A DNA stretch of 64,000 nt, taken from JAFECT01 sp964432415 (GTDB lineage Bacteria; Pseudomonadota; Alphaproteobacteria; Caulobacterales; Caulobacteraceae). Location: NCBI GenBank assembly GCA_964432415.1, contig CAYSNW010000008.1, positions 1-64,000 of the forward strand, in the 5' to 3' direction. Each line of letters opens with the position of its first letter. Position 1 is the first letter of the stretch. Made by a program: the position numbers and the translations under genes. This document shows, one piece after another, positions 42,539 through 51,258 of the stretch. Under the pieces are notes generated by a model. It was not told where the DNA came from. It saw only the letters and a list, made by a program, of their open reading frames with translations, and searched no databases.

Positions 42539-43036
42539 GTGAACATTCGCCCCGAGACCCAGGCCGACGTGGCGAGCATCCGGTCGGTGACCACGGCCGC
42601 CTTCGCGCTCGCCGAGCACAGCAGCGGGACCGAAGCCGCCATCGTCGACGCGCTGCGGGACGCCGGCGCGCTGGAGCTCTCCCTGGTGGCCGAGATCGAC
42701 GGCGCCGTGGTCGGCCACGTCGGCTTCTCCCCTGTCCGGATCGACGGTGTCGCCGGCGACTGGTTTGGCCTGGGACCCGTGTCCGTCCTGCCGGCCGTGC
42801 AACGGCGCGGCGTCGGAAGCGCGCTGATCCGTCAGGGCCTCGATCTGTTGCGCTCCAGGGGCGCCACAGGCTGCGTCGTCCTGGGAGACCCCCGCTACTA
42901 TGGCCGCTTCGGCTTCAGCAGCAACCACGGCCTGCGCTACGGCGACGTTCCTCGGCAATCCTTCCAATCGCTCGTGCTATCCGGCCCGAGGCCAACCGGC
43001 GAAGTTCGGTATCACGCCGGATTTGACGCCGCCTGA
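42539..43036 (+). CDS. GNAT N-acetyltransferase, YhbS-like
   Basis: A 165-residue GNAT protein with IRPETQADVASIRSVTTAAF, GHVGFSPVRID, GLGPVSVLPAVQRRGVGSAL (the acetyl-CoA-binding loop is QRRGVGSA) and GDPRYYGRFGF, which is the end signature of YhbS-type members. The acceptor is unknown. The start is a GTG at 42539, 5 bp past the upstream stop. The 3' end overlaps the convergent DUF2239 gene by 25 bp. Confidence 0.88.
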   Translation: MNIRPETQADVASIRSVTTAAFALAEHSSGTEAAIVDALRDAGALELSLVAEIDGAVVGHVGFSPVRIDGVAGDWFGLGPVSVLPAVQRRGVGSALIRQGLDLLRSRGATGCVVLGDPRYYGRFGFSSNHGLRYGDVPRQSFQSLVLSGPRPTGEVRYHAGFDAA

Positions 43037-43572
43037 TCCGAGAACGCCAGCGCCACCGCGTGGTCGCGAAGGTCCGCGGGCCAGCTCGCCACATGGGCGG
43101 AGAACGCCCGCCGGTCGTCGGCGAACAGCGCGCGGCAGGCCTCCTCGAAGCCCGCCCGGTTGCCCGCCATCGCCGACATGAAGGCGTAGGCCGCGGCCTT
43201 GGCCTGGCGGTTGCGGTCCCGGTCGCCGCTGGACCTGCGGGCCTCTTCCACCAGCTTGCGAAGCGCGACCGACGCGCCGCCCGGCTGGGCCGCCAGCCAG
43301 TCCCAGTGGCGCGGCAGCAGGGTCACCTCGCGCGCCACCACGCCCAGCCTGGGCCGGCCGCGGCCGCGCACTTCCGGCGTCAGGGGAGCCTCAGCCGCCG
43401 TGGGCCCTCTGGGATCCAGGTCGACCACCCTTCCGGTCGCGTCGTCGAACACCAGAACCGGCGCATCACCGCCCCGCGCCATGGCCTCGCGCGCGGCGCC
43501 GGCCGCGACCGACAACGGGCCGGACGCCAGTTTGCGGTCGCCCTGGAAGGCGGTGAAGGTCGCATCGTTCAC
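43012..43572 (-). CDS. DUF2239-family protein
   Basis: A 186-residue protein with the DUF2239 pattern: FTAFQGDRKLASG, VLVFDDATGRVVDLD, GRGRPRLGVVAREVTLLPRH and a Trp-rich helix, HWDWLAAQPGGASVALRKLV. The family has no known function. The basic loop RGRGRPRLG resembles an AT-hook-like nucleic-acid contact. Its upstream region has two copies of TACCCGGAT in the likely promoter. It overlaps the 3' end of the acetyltransferase gene by 25 bp. Confidence 0.85.
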   Translation of the reverse strand: MNDATFTAFQGDRKLASGPLSVAAGAAREAMARGGDAPVLVFDDATGRVVDLDPRGPTAAEAPLTPEVRGRGRPRLGVVAREVTLLPRHWDWLAAQPGGASVALRKLVEEARRSSGDRDRNRQAKAAAYAFMSAMAGNRAGFEEACRALFADDRRAFSAHVASWPADLRDHAVALAFSDQAASNPA

Positions 43573-43603
43573 GGTCGTCGGGCTCCGATTTTGGCTGTCT
43601 ATA

Positions 43604-43639
43604 TACCCGGATGAAAAAGCCTGTCAATATTACCCGGAT
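43604..43639 (-). promoter_or_regulatory. Two TACCCGGAT boxes upstream of the DUF2239 gene
   Basis: TACCCGGAT occurs at 43604-43612 and again at 43631-43639, with 27 bp between starts, in an AT-rich stretch (ATATACCCGGATG, TTACCCGGATATAATT). Each box is quasi-palindromic (TA-n-CCGG-n-TA). They lie about 31 to 67 bp upstream of the DUF2239 start codon, where an operator over a promoter would be. The regulator is unknown. Confidence 0.55.
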
Positions 43640-43659
43640 ATAATTGAAGACGCCCTGCC

Positions 43660-44178
43660 CTACGGCCGCCGCCGCCTCAGGCGCACTGTATCCTTGCCGT
43701 CTTCCAGGAAGGCGCCATCCGGCTCGAACCCGGCCGCGCGCGAACAGGCCAGGGCGGCGGCGTTTCCTCGCTCGTGGGCGATGTAGACGCAGGCCTCCTC
43801 CGGCCAGGCCGGAAACACCACGTCGCTCACGTAGGCTCTCAGCGCCGCCCGACCCAGGCCCCGCCCGACGCAGTCCGGCTCGCCGATGTAGAGGTCGACG
43901 CTGGTCCCGTCCGTCCGGCCCAGAATCTCGACCCACTCCGGGTAGTCGGCGTTACGGTAGGCCTGGAAATAGGCGAAGGGTCTGCCGTCGAGCACGGCGA
44001 GGTCACAGCGCGTCGGCTCCTCGCCCCGAACCGCCGCCCCATACTCCTGCGCCACATCATCCGAGGTCACCGGCTCCGCCTGGTAGAACCGGCGCACGTG
44101 CGGCTCGGACAGCCAGCGGGTCATCAGGGGGAAATCGGCCTCGGTCACGGGCCGGAAGCGGATCTCAGGCGCCGTCAT
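43660..44178 (-). CDS. GNAT acetyltransferase, AAC(6')-like
   Basis: A 172-residue protein of the RimJ/AAC(6') type: RFRPVTEADFPLMTRWLSEP, DLYIGEPDCVGRGLGRAALR (the acetyl-CoA-binding loop) and RGNAAALACSRAAGFEPDGA. This order matches chromosomal aminoglycoside 6'-N-acetyltransferase relatives, but the same fold serves other small-molecule or siderophore substrates, so resistance cannot be inferred from sequence alone. The start overlaps the upstream gene's 3' end by 14 bp. Confidence 0.78.
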   Translation of the reverse strand: MTAPEIRFRPVTEADFPLMTRWLSEPHVRRFYQAEPVTSDDVAQEYGAAVRGEEPTRCDLAVLDGRPFAYFQAYRNADYPEWVEILGRTDGTSVDLYIGEPDCVGRGLGRAALRAYVSDVVFPAWPEEACVYIAHERGNAAALACSRAAGFEPDGAFLEDGKDTVRLRRRRP

Positions 44179-44797
44179 GGCCCCGCCGCCGCGCCGCGCG
44201 AACGCGTTTCTCCCAGGCCTCGCACGCCCGGACCAGCCTGCGGGTGAAGGCCTCGCCGTAGAGCCGGTAGCAGGAAAACACCGCCTCGACCCCGGGCGGC
44301 AGGCCCCGCGCCAGATCCTCCATGCCCGGCACGACGTCGGTGCGCGGGATCAGCCGGCCCGCGTCGCCGCCGGTGGAGATCGGCTCGTCGTCCAGCCGGC
44401 CGAGATGGGGGCACTGCGCCCGCGCCCGCTCCGCGCAGGCCCGGTGAAGCGCCGGCACATTGGCGCCGTAAAGCTCCGAACCGTCCTGCAGGGTCACCAT
44501 CCCGCCCGAGGCGTGCAGGAAGACCCAGCGGTCGTTCGCCGTCGTGGGCCGGCCGCAGACATGGCAGAGGTGACCGGCCATGGCCGCGCGGTGGCGCTCG
44601 ACATGGATGGCGGCGAACATGGGCTCGCCCTCGCCCGGCCGACTGCGCTGGCCGACTTCGACCATTCCCGGAAAGGTCTGCGAAGGCTGCAGGCGAAAGG
44701 CCTGCTCGCCGGTCCAGGCCACCGACCAGGGAACGCTCTCGCCGACGCGCCACGGCGGTCCGGCCGGCGTCTCGTCCTCGGTGTTCGCCTGTTTCAC
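44165..44797 (-). CDS. Protein of unknown function with CxxC/HxxxC motifs
   Basis: A 210-residue soluble protein. A CHVCGRPT knuckle (about 78-85) and a later LHRACAERARAQCPHL offer Cys and His that could bind zinc. No domain is recognised. It overlaps the acetyltransferase gene by 14 bp, so the two are likely co-transcribed. A Trp- and Pro-rich N-terminus precedes the motif. It is 32 bp downstream of the PEBP-like gene on the same strand. Confidence 0.6.
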   Translation of the reverse strand: MKQANTEDETPAGPPWRVGESVPWSVAWTGEQAFRLQPSQTFPGMVEVGQRSRPGEGEPMFAAIHVERHRAAMAGHLCHVCGRPTTANDRWVFLHASGGMVTLQDGSELYGANVPALHRACAERARAQCPHLGRLDDEPISTGGDAGRLIPRTDVVPGMEDLARGLPPGVEAVFSCYRLYGEAFTRRLVRACEAWEKRVRAARRRGHDGA

Positions 44798-44829
44798 GAC
44801 CTGCCCCCCAAGGCCTCAGTACAGTCCGC

Positions 44830-45417
44830 TCAAGCCCGCTCGTAAACCCCGATCAGGGCGCCCTTGCCGATCACGTGGTCGCGCATCTCGTGGACCAGCA
44901 GATCGCGGCCGGGCGCGCGCGAGAAGTCGAGCTCGCGGTCCAGGGCGAAGATCTGGAACTCGTAGCGGTGCGGTCCGTGGCCCCGCGGCGGGTCCGGCGG
45001 TAGCCAGCCGGGCTTGCGGAACGAGTTCAGGCCGAGGGGGAACGGCGATCCGTCCGCCATGCGCGCGGTTCCGGGGCTGTTGAGGGCGCCGGCCGTCAGG
45101 CTCCCCTCCCTGGCCGGCAGGTTCCAGGCGATGGTGTGCACCACCGGCGCCGGGGTCGGACTGTCGGCGTCCTCGACGACCAGCACCAGGCTGCGCGCGC
45201 CCGTCGGCACGTCGCGCCAGGTGAGCGGCGGCGAGGTTCGCTCCCCGTCCTGGGTATAGAGCGCCGGCAGGGTTTCGCCGTCGGCGAAATCGAGGCTGAA
45301 CAGGTCGATGGTCTCGGGCGCGTTTAGAACGCCGTCCTCGTGGAAGGTGGTCTGCTCCAGTCCGGCGCGGACGCCCCGGAGCGCGTGGCCAACGGCATGG
45401 GACAGGTGTTCGAGCAT
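44830..45417 (-). CDS. YbhB/YbcL-family (PEBP-fold) protein
   Basis: A 195-residue phosphatidylethanolamine-binding-fold protein with GERTSPPLTW, LVVEDADSPTPAPVVHTIAWNLP and GHGPHRYEFQIFALD, the standard YbhB motifs. The domain occupies about 30-195; the first 30 residues are extra. It has no signal peptide. GGAGG upstream supports the ATG at 45415-45417. The role of bacterial members is poorly known. Confidence 0.88.
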   Translation of the reverse strand: MLEHLSHAVGHALRGVRAGLEQTTFHEDGVLNAPETIDLFSLDFADGETLPALYTQDGERTSPPLTWRDVPTGARSLVLVVEDADSPTPAPVVHTIAWNLPAREGSLTAGALNSPGTARMADGSPFPLGLNSFRKPGWLPPDPPRGHGPHRYEFQIFALDRELDFSRAPGRDLLVHEMRDHVIGKGALIGVYERA

Positions 45418-45498
45418 GGCTTTGCCTCCTGACAGGCCTAGAACCCGCCGGAAGGGCGAAGCGTTGCAACACCTCAGGCGTCGCGCTAACCGGGAGCC

Positions 45499-45846
45499 AT
45501 GGTCAGTGAGGACGACCTGCGCCGTCTCGCCCTGGCTCTGCCCGACGCGGCGGAGTCCGAACCCCTGACCTACAGCCGCGCCGGCCGGGGCTTCGTCTGG
45601 TCCTGGAAGGAGCGCGTCCATCCGAAGAAGCCGCGCGTTCCCCGCCTCGATGTGCTGGCGGTGAGGGTGGGCCACGAAGGGATCAAGCAGGCCCTGCTGG
45701 AGTCCGATCCCGAGGTCTTCTTCACCGAGCCCCACTACAACGGCTTTCCTGCCGTGCTGGTGCGCCTGGACCGGATCGAGCCCGAGGCGCTGGCGCCCCT
45801 GCTCGAGGGCGCCTGGGCCAGCGTCCCGCCGAAGAAGAAGCGCTGA
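45499..45846 (+). CDS. MmcQ/YjbR-family protein
   Basis: A 115-residue protein starting with DDLRRLALALPDAAESEP and containing VRVGHEGIKQALLESDPEVFF and PHYNGFPAVLVRLDRI, the CyaY-like-fold YjbR pattern. The family is called DNA-binding, but the role is not established. It is divergent from the PEBP-like gene across 81 bp. Confidence 0.88.
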   Translation: MVSEDDLRRLALALPDAAESEPLTYSRAGRGFVWSWKERVHPKKPRVPRLDVLAVRVGHEGIKQALLESDPEVFFTEPHYNGFPAVLVRLDRIEPEALAPLLEGAWASVPPKKKR

Positions 45847-45865
45847 ACCCGCGTCCCGACGCCTC

Positions 45866-46621
45866 TTACTCAGCGGCGATCAGATCTTCTCGCAACGCAA
45901 CCGATCTCGGCGTCCCGACATCGAAGGCGAGGCCGAGCCGCTCAAGACCCCGGATCACCCACCAACCCGGATCGGTCTGGCCGGGATCGAGGCCGATGCG
46001 CGCCGACTCCGGAAAGGCATGGTGGTTGTTGTGCCAGCACTCGCCATAGGTCAGCAGCCCAAGCCCCGGGAGGTTCGTGGCCTGGACCACGGCTCCCTTC
46101 ACCAGCCAGCGCCGCTGGCCCGGATTGTGGGCGAAGTAGGTCACGGTCCAGTGTCCGGCGGTGCTCACGATCACCCTCGCGCACACGCCCCACAGCACCC
46201 ACGACCAGCCGCCGATCAGACCGAAGGCGCCGGCCAGAGCGAGCTGCTGCAGCCTCCAGCTCCGCTCCATGAACTGGTGCCAGGGATCGTCCGCCAGGTT
46301 CGCTTCGACGGTCAGGCGGGGCGGATGTTCGAAGTCGAACCGGAAGGCCAGCTGCCAGAACAGATCCTGGGCCAGTCCGCGCCGATGCGCGAAGAAGTCG
46401 TGGCACGCATCCTGACGCTGGGCCCAGTCGCGCGTGTCATGAATGCGGATGATTCCGTACGGCCCGGACAGCGCGATCGCGCCCCAGCTGAAGAAGAAGG
46501 GCGCCAGCAGCGCGCCGAACAACATGGCGCCGTTCCAAAGCGCCTTGGCCGGATCGAGAACCGGTCGCCCCGCGACCGCGCAGGCGCCAGTCCCGTCGAT
46601 GCGGAGCACGGGCTTCATCAT
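45866..46621 (-). CDS. Fatty acid desaturase-like membrane protein, shortened form
   Basis: A 251-residue protein with desaturase features: hydrophobic segments at about 28-52 and 128-150, and the third His box GECWHNNHHAFPESA. The first two His boxes of acyl-CoA desaturases are replaced by IHDTRDWAQRQDACHDFFAHRRG, which keeps some His but not the usual HxxxxH and HxxHH spacing. Relatives with this arrangement are common in alphaproteobacteria. Whether it still binds two irons is open. Confidence 0.75.
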   Translation of the reverse strand: MMKPVLRIDGTGACAVAGRPVLDPAKALWNGAMLFGALLAPFFFSWGAIALSGPYGIIRIHDTRDWAQRQDACHDFFAHRRGLAQDLFWQLAFRFDFEHPPRLTVEANLADDPWHQFMERSWRLQQLALAGAFGLIGGWSWVLWGVCARVIVSTAGHWTVTYFAHNPGQRRWLVKGAVVQATNLPGLGLLTYGECWHNNHHAFPESARIGLDPGQTDPGWWVIRGLERLGLAFDVGTPRSVALREDLIAAE

Positions 46622-46705
46622 GGCGCCACCCTAGTCCCATGCCTGTAACAGCAGAAGGGGCGGGGAAGTCGCCCTCCCCGCCCCTCGCCTCAATCACTCA
46701 CCGGC

Positions 46706-48745
46706 TCAGGCCGCCTGCGCCGGTTCGGCCTTGCCCCTGCGCCTGCGAGTTCCCGGCGTCTCGTCGTCGTTGATCGGGACGTCGAGCTTGTCGGCCAGCA
46801 GCAGGGTCATCAGCGCCTGCATCACCCCGCCGCCGCCTGCTGTCTGGCCCTCGCCGGCGGAGCCGCCGTTGATCTGGACCTTCGGGACCACGTCCACGCC
46901 GCTGGTCTCCAGCGCCTGGGCGAAGCGCTCGGCCACCTGGCGGGCCAGCTGGTAGCGGGCGCCGCCCGACGCGGTGACCTGCTTCTCGATCGCCTGGGCC
47001 TGGGCCAGGCCCACCTTGGTCACCCGTTCAGCTTCGGCGGACGCGAGGGCCACGATCTTGCCGGCCTCGCCCTCGCCGGTGATGCGCAGGCGGTCGCCCT
47101 CGGCCGCGGCGAGCGCGCGGGTCTGGTCGGCGTCCTGCTGGGCGCGGGCCAGCGCCGCCTTGCCCTCGTTCTGGCGCACCTGGATCGACAGCTCCGACTC
47201 GGTGATCGCGGTCTGCTGCTTGGCCTTGGCTTCGGCTTCGCGCAGCTCACGCTCCTTCTGGGCGGCGAACTTCTGCCGCTCGTAGGTGCCCACCTGTTCG
47301 TCGGCGATCTGGCGCTGACGCAGCTGGGTCAGGATCACCTCGATCTGGTTGTCGCCTGAGGCCGAGGGTCGCGGCGTGCCGATCAGCACCTCCTGCAGCT
47401 CGAGGTTATAGACCGCGAACTTGGTCTTCATATCCAGGGACGAGCTGTCCTGGATGGCGCTGCGATCCTGAAGAAGTTCAATCAGGGTGCGGGTTTGGGC
47501 GATGTTCTTGAAGTAGGCCGAGACCATGGGGTCCAGGGTCTGTTCGACCAGCTTCTTGATGTCGCCGAAGCGCTGCACCACCAGCGGGGCCTTGCGGTAG
47601 TCGATGTGCACGACGACCGACAGCGGCAGCGTCGGCTCGAAGGCGTCGCGGGTTATCAGCGATACCTCCGCCAGGTTCTCGTCCAGCCGATGGGCGCCGG
47701 AGACGGTCGAATCCCACTTCAGGATGAAGTTGGTGGTCGGCACCATCAGCACCCGGCCCGCATAGGTGTTGAAGGCGTACTTGCCGGGCAGCAGCGGGTC
47801 CGCCCACACGCCGCGGCGGCCGTTTTCGACCAGTTCGCCATGGCGGTAGCCCTCGCCCGAGGTGTCGGCGCCGGCCTCGCCGGTATAGCTGACCACCACG
47901 CCCGCGTGGCCGACCTCGACCACGGTCTTGGCGATGCGTTCGACCGTCGCGAACAGGCGATTGATGTAATAGGTGCCCTCGACGAGCACCTGCAGCTGAC
48001 GGCCCTGGCGGCCGCCCGCGGCCAGGAACTTCTGGGGATCCTGGAAGCTGTTGTGGAAGGTCTCGGTGTCCGAGGCGTCCTGACCGACCGTGGGCGCAAT
48101 GATCTCGCCCGCCGGCAGGCCGGGGCCGTCGTGGACGGTGACCACGCCGATCTGGTCGTCGGCGTCCTTGATCACCACAGGCTCGAAGCCGTCGCGTTCC
48201 TCGATGATCTCCGACATCTGGTCGAGCAGCGCCATGTCCGCGTTGTCCAGGCGCAGAGCGAAGGTCTGGTCCTTGGTCACCACCACGAACTGGGCGAGGT
48301 TGATGGCATAGGCGCCCTCACGCAGGATCTTGCGCTGGGGTCCCTTCTGGCCGCCGCGGGCCAGGAATTCGCGAGTGTCCTGGAAGTTGGTGTCGAAGGG
48401 ATTGGCGGCCAGGGTCTGATCGGCGGCCAGCGGCAGGCCGTCGCGGGCGAAGACATAGCCGATGCGGCCCTGGGGAATGGTCACCAGGGACTGGACGTGC
48501 AGGCGATACTGGAACGGCACGAAGAAGTGGATGCCGCCGCGCAGCACCTCGGGCTGGAAGCCGGCCTCGCCGTTCAAGGCGATCAGGCCGGATTTGATGG
48601 AGCCCTTGCCGCTCCACAGCTTTTCGACAACAGCGGTCCTGTTGTTGCCGATGTACCGGACCATCCCTGAGGACAGGAGCAGCACGACGCCGCCGAGCCC
48701 GGCGATGGCCAGGGCCCAGGGGGCGTATTCGATGAGCGAGGACAT
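46706..48745 (-). CDS. SPFH/Band 7 (flotillin-like) membrane protein
   Basis: A 679-residue protein with one N-terminal membrane segment (about 7-30), an SPFH region (about 50-430) with a NNRTAVVEKLWSG start, and a long Ala/Glu/Gln-rich coiled coil (about 465-600, EREL REAEAKAKQQ pattern). It ends in a Gly-rich part and a basic tail. Flotillin-like proteins oligomerise and organise membrane microdomains. AGAGGGACAA before the ATG at 48743-48745 supports this start. No NfeD-like partner lies adjacent. Confidence 0.88.
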   Translation of the reverse strand: MSSLIEYAPWALAIAGLGGVVLLLSSGMVRYIGNNRTAVVEKLWSGKGSIKSGLIALNGEAGFQPEVLRGGIHFFVPFQYRLHVQSLVTIPQGRIGYVFARDGLPLAADQTLAANPFDTNFQDTREFLARGGQKGPQRKILREGAYAINLAQFVVVTKDQTFALRLDNADMALLDQMSEIIEERDGFEPVVIKDADDQIGVVTVHDGPGLPAGEIIAPTVGQDASDTETFHNSFQDPQKFLAAGGRQGRQLQVLVEGTYYINRLFATVERIAKTVVEVGHAGVVVSYTGEAGADTSGEGYRHGELVENGRRGVWADPLLPGKYAFNTYAGRVLMVPTTNFILKWDSTVSGAHRLDENLAEVSLITRDAFEPTLPLSVVVHIDYRKAPLVVQRFGDIKKLVEQTLDPMVSAYFKNIAQTRTLIELLQDRSAIQDSSSLDMKTKFAVYNLELQEVLIGTPRPSASGDNQIEVILTQLRQRQIADEQVGTYERQKFAAQKERELREAEAKAKQQTAITESELSIQVRQNEGKAALARAQQDADQTRALAAAEGDRLRITGEGEAGKIVALASAEAERVTKVGLAQAQAIEKQVTASGGARYQLARQVAERFAQALETSGVDVVPKVQINGGSAGEGQTAGGGGVMQALMTLLLADKLDVPINDDETPGTRRRRGKAEPAQAA

Positions 48746-48905
48746 TTGTCCCTCTGTTTGACACCGGCACACGCCGGCGTGGGAAGAGGTATGGTGGCGC
48801 TTGCGGCCCACAATAGAGTTGCGAGCCATTCGCAGCCATCACGCGAGATTTGATCGCTTGGTGAATTGTCGTGAGGACGCGATGCTGTGGTGTCGGGGGA
48901 GGCGG

Positions 48906-49460
48906 ATGATGCGTCGGGTCGGATGGCTGGCTCTGGTCCTGGGCATGCTGGCGGCGCCGGCGTGGGCCGCGCCGCGCTGCACGTTCGAACACGCGCGTTA
49001 TGCCATCCGGGAGGATCCGGCGTTCACCGCCGGATTTGTCCCGATCCCCGCGTCCGCACATCTGCGAGGCGACATCGCCCTGTTCGTACGGTCAAGCCGT
49101 AGCGGCCGCACGTTCTGGTTCTTCTTTGACGGGGGCTCGGCGCGCTACGTCTCTTTGATTTCCATGCAGGATCCGACAAAGCCCGGGTGGACTTCGCCCG
49201 ACGGCTCCGAAACGCCGACGGGGCCAATCCGTCACTCCATGACCTACCTGGCTGCGGACAAGGCGCTGCGTTTCTCGATCGAGTCTCCCGAGGTAGGCCA
49301 CGCGGCGCCGGACTACTTCCTGCTGCCCGACCTGGCGGAAGTGCTTTGGTACGGCATCCCCGAACCTCGCGAGGGCGCGCCCGTCGGTTTCTTCCGCCTG
49401 ACCGGCTGCGGCAAGCCCGTCAGCAGCCCTTCGAATCGTCGGACTTCAGGACGCAGATGA
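48906..49460 (+). CDS. Secreted protein of unknown function
   Basis: A 184-residue protein with a signal peptide (VGWLALVLGMLAAPAWA) and a mature beta-rich part (FVRSSRSGRTFWFFFDGGSA). Two cysteines lie near the ends (PRCTFEH and TGCGKP), likely a disulfide. GGGGGAGG at 48895-48902 suits an ATG at 48906 or 48909; an earlier ATG at 48882 is less likely. No family recognised. The 3' end overlaps the convergent HetC-like gene by 41 bp. Confidence 0.6.
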   Translation: MMRRVGWLALVLGMLAAPAWAAPRCTFEHARYAIREDPAFTAGFVPIPASAHLRGDIALFVRSSRSGRTFWFFFDGGSARYVSLISMQDPTKPGWTSPDGSETPTGPIRHSMTYLAADKALRFSIESPEVGHAAPDYFLLPDLAEVLWYGIPEPREGAPVGFFRLTGCGKPVSSPSNRRTSGRR

Positions 49461-50391
49461 TCCGGTTACCTCGCGCGCCCGGATAGGCGGCGCGGATGCG
49501 GTCCTCGAACACGAACCAGCGCATGTTGGTCTCCTCGACCGCCGCCTCGACCGCGTGCTTGAAGTTGTCGTTGACCTTGCCGCGGTCGGTGGTCCCGGCG
49601 CCGATCCGGCCGGTCGCCGGGTCGATGTCGCCCTTGTCCTTGTTGATGTAGTCGTGCTTGGCGCGGACCTTGGTCCAGCCGAAGCCGTAGCGGCAGTGGA
49701 TCGCCTCCGGGAAACCTTCGTAGCAGCCGCTGATCAGGCCGTCGGGGAAGCCGACGCTGAGCCGCGGATCCAGCCAGGGCGCGCGGCCGCGCTGGTTCAG
49801 CCCCGGGGGATTGTCGGACGCGGCCGCGCCGTTGACGCTGTCGACCCAGTTGGAGTGGGAATAGAAGTCCTGGGCGGCGTGCAAGGACCAGCCGAAGTGC
49901 TCCAGCGCATTGCATTTGCCCCGTCCGGGCACGCCGGTGAAGATGCAGCCCGTCCCCAGCGGATCCATGGTCTGGGCCAGGTCGATCGTCCCGTCCGCGC
50001 GTACCAGCGAACCGGCGTCGGTCACCGCCGCGTTCAGGTTCTCCTCCATCCAGCCCTTGCAGCTTTCGAGCTTCGCGCGCGCGTCGGCCTTGGACTGGGG
50101 GTAGCCGCTGACGTTGAAGAAGTCGCCGCCGTCGCAGTGGGCGCGGGCGATGTCGCCCATGGTCTCGCCCTTGTACTTGGCCGCGGGATTGTCGGGCGAG
50201 CCGACCGCGCCCCAGGTTCCCTTCTTGCCGGCGATCTCGTCGAGCGTCCGGGGGCCGATGTTGAAGCCCTTCAGGCCCAGTCGGGTGATCTTCTCGTGTT
50301 CGGCGTTCTGGCCCAGGCCCACGATGGTCCCGAAACCGGAACAGAGGAAGCCCGCGACCACGACGCCCGCGATGACGAAACGCTTGTTCAT
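49420..50391 (-). CDS. Secreted HetC/CinY-like protein
   Basis: A 323-residue protein with a short signal (FVIAGVVVAGFLCSGFG). The central motif HFGWSLHAAQDFYSHSNWVDS resembles the conserved His-containing helix of fungal Het-C and of bacterial proteins related to zinc-dependent phospholipase C, where such His and Asp residues bind metal. Six or more cysteines (ESCKGW, GTGCIF, GKCNAL, GCYEGF, HCRYG, IICVL) suggest disulfides. Function in bacteria is not known. Confidence 0.65.
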   Translation of the reverse strand: MNKRFVIAGVVVAGFLCSGFGTIVGLGQNAEHEKITRLGLKGFNIGPRTLDEIAGKKGTWGAVGSPDNPAAKYKGETMGDIARAHCDGGDFFNVSGYPQSKADARAKLESCKGWMEENLNAAVTDAGSLVRADGTIDLAQTMDPLGTGCIFTGVPGRGKCNALEHFGWSLHAAQDFYSHSNWVDSVNGAAASDNPPGLNQRGRAPWLDPRLSVGFPDGLISGCYEGFPEAIHCRYGFGWTKVRAKHDYINKDKGDIDPATGRIGAGTTDRGKVNDNFKHAVEAAVEETNMRWFVFEDRIRAAYPGARGNRIICVLKSDDSKGC

Positions 50392-50464
50392 GACCCACCC
50401 CCGATGGTTGAGATACGAATTAAAGCGCACGCGTGTATTTTGCGCAATTCTCGTGTGACGCGAA

Positions 50465-51208
50465 CTAGGTCGGGAACCGCAGCTGGTGCAGCACCAGGGC
50501 GCTGGTCGCCGCCACGTTCAGGGAATCGAAGGCGCCCGCCATCGGAATGCGCACCGTACGCGCCCGGCTCATCAGGGCGTCGGGCAGCCCCGGCCCCTCG
50601 GCGCCGAGCAGGACTGCGGTGCGCTCCGTGGGCGCCAACTCGGCCAGGACCTCATCGCCGCGCGGGCTCAGGGCGAGGATTTCGAAGCCGCTCGCCCTCA
50701 GCGCTTCGATCCCCGCCTCCGCCGAGTCGAGCCGCGCCCAGGGCACGGCCAGGGCGGCGCCGACCGAAACCCGGATGGCCTTTCGATAGAGCGGATCACA
50801 GCAGGTGGGGTCCAGCAGCACCAGGTCCGCGCCGAAGGCCGCGGCGTTGCGGAAGATTCCGCCCACATTGTCGTGGTTGGCGATCCCGGCCAGCACCACC
50901 ACGACCGCCCGCTCCGGCAGGGCCGCGATAAGGGCCCCCGCATCCGCCTCCGGTCCCCGTTCGCCCAGCGCCAGTATGCCCCGGTGGATGTGAAAGCCGG
51001 TGATGGCGTCCAGCACCCCCTGCCCGGCTGCATAGACCGGTGTCTCCGGCGCCGCGGCGGCCAGGACCGGCGCCAGGGCCTCCACGCGCTTGGCGTCGAT
51101 CAGGATGGAGACGCAGCGGAAGCGCCGCTCGCGCAGAAGCACGCGCAGCACGACTTCCCCTTCGGCGATGAACCGCCCTTCCCGGCCCACCAGGTCGCGC
51201 TCGCGCAC
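50465..51208 (-). CDS. SpoU/TrmH-family RNA methyltransferase
   Basis: A 247-residue SPOUT methyltransferase from a GTG. It has the N-terminal substrate-binding part (GREGRFIAEGEVVLRVLL) and the knot motifs NHDNVGGIFRNAAAFGAD (motif 1), LLGAEGPGLP (motif 2) and IPMAGAFDSLNVAATSAL (motif 3). It 2'-O-methylates tRNA or rRNA ribose. The frame is open and family-like upstream (IIPITDPDDSRVAPYRNV), to an ATA or ATC next to the stop of the peptidase gene, so the true start is probably about 17 codons earlier with a non-standard codon. Confidence 0.88.
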   Translation of the reverse strand: MRERDLVGREGRFIAEGEVVLRVLLRERRFRCVSILIDAKRVEALAPVLAAAAPETPVYAAGQGVLDAITGFHIHRGILALGERGPEADAGALIAALPERAVVVVLAGIANHDNVGGIFRNAAAFGADLVLLDPTCCDPLYRKAIRVSVGAALAVPWARLDSAEAGIEALRASGFEILALSPRGDEVLAELAPTERTAVLLGAEGPGLPDALMSRARTVRIPMAGAFDSLNVAATSALVLHQLRFPT

Positions 51209-51258
51209 GTTGCGGTAAGGGGCGACGCGGGAGTCGTCGGGATCGGTGATGGGGATGA

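Noticed and set aside
43660..44178. Aminoglycoside-resistance gene
   Set aside because: The fold is AAC(6')-like, but chromosomal GNATs of this type often have other substrates; resistance cannot be claimed from sequence.
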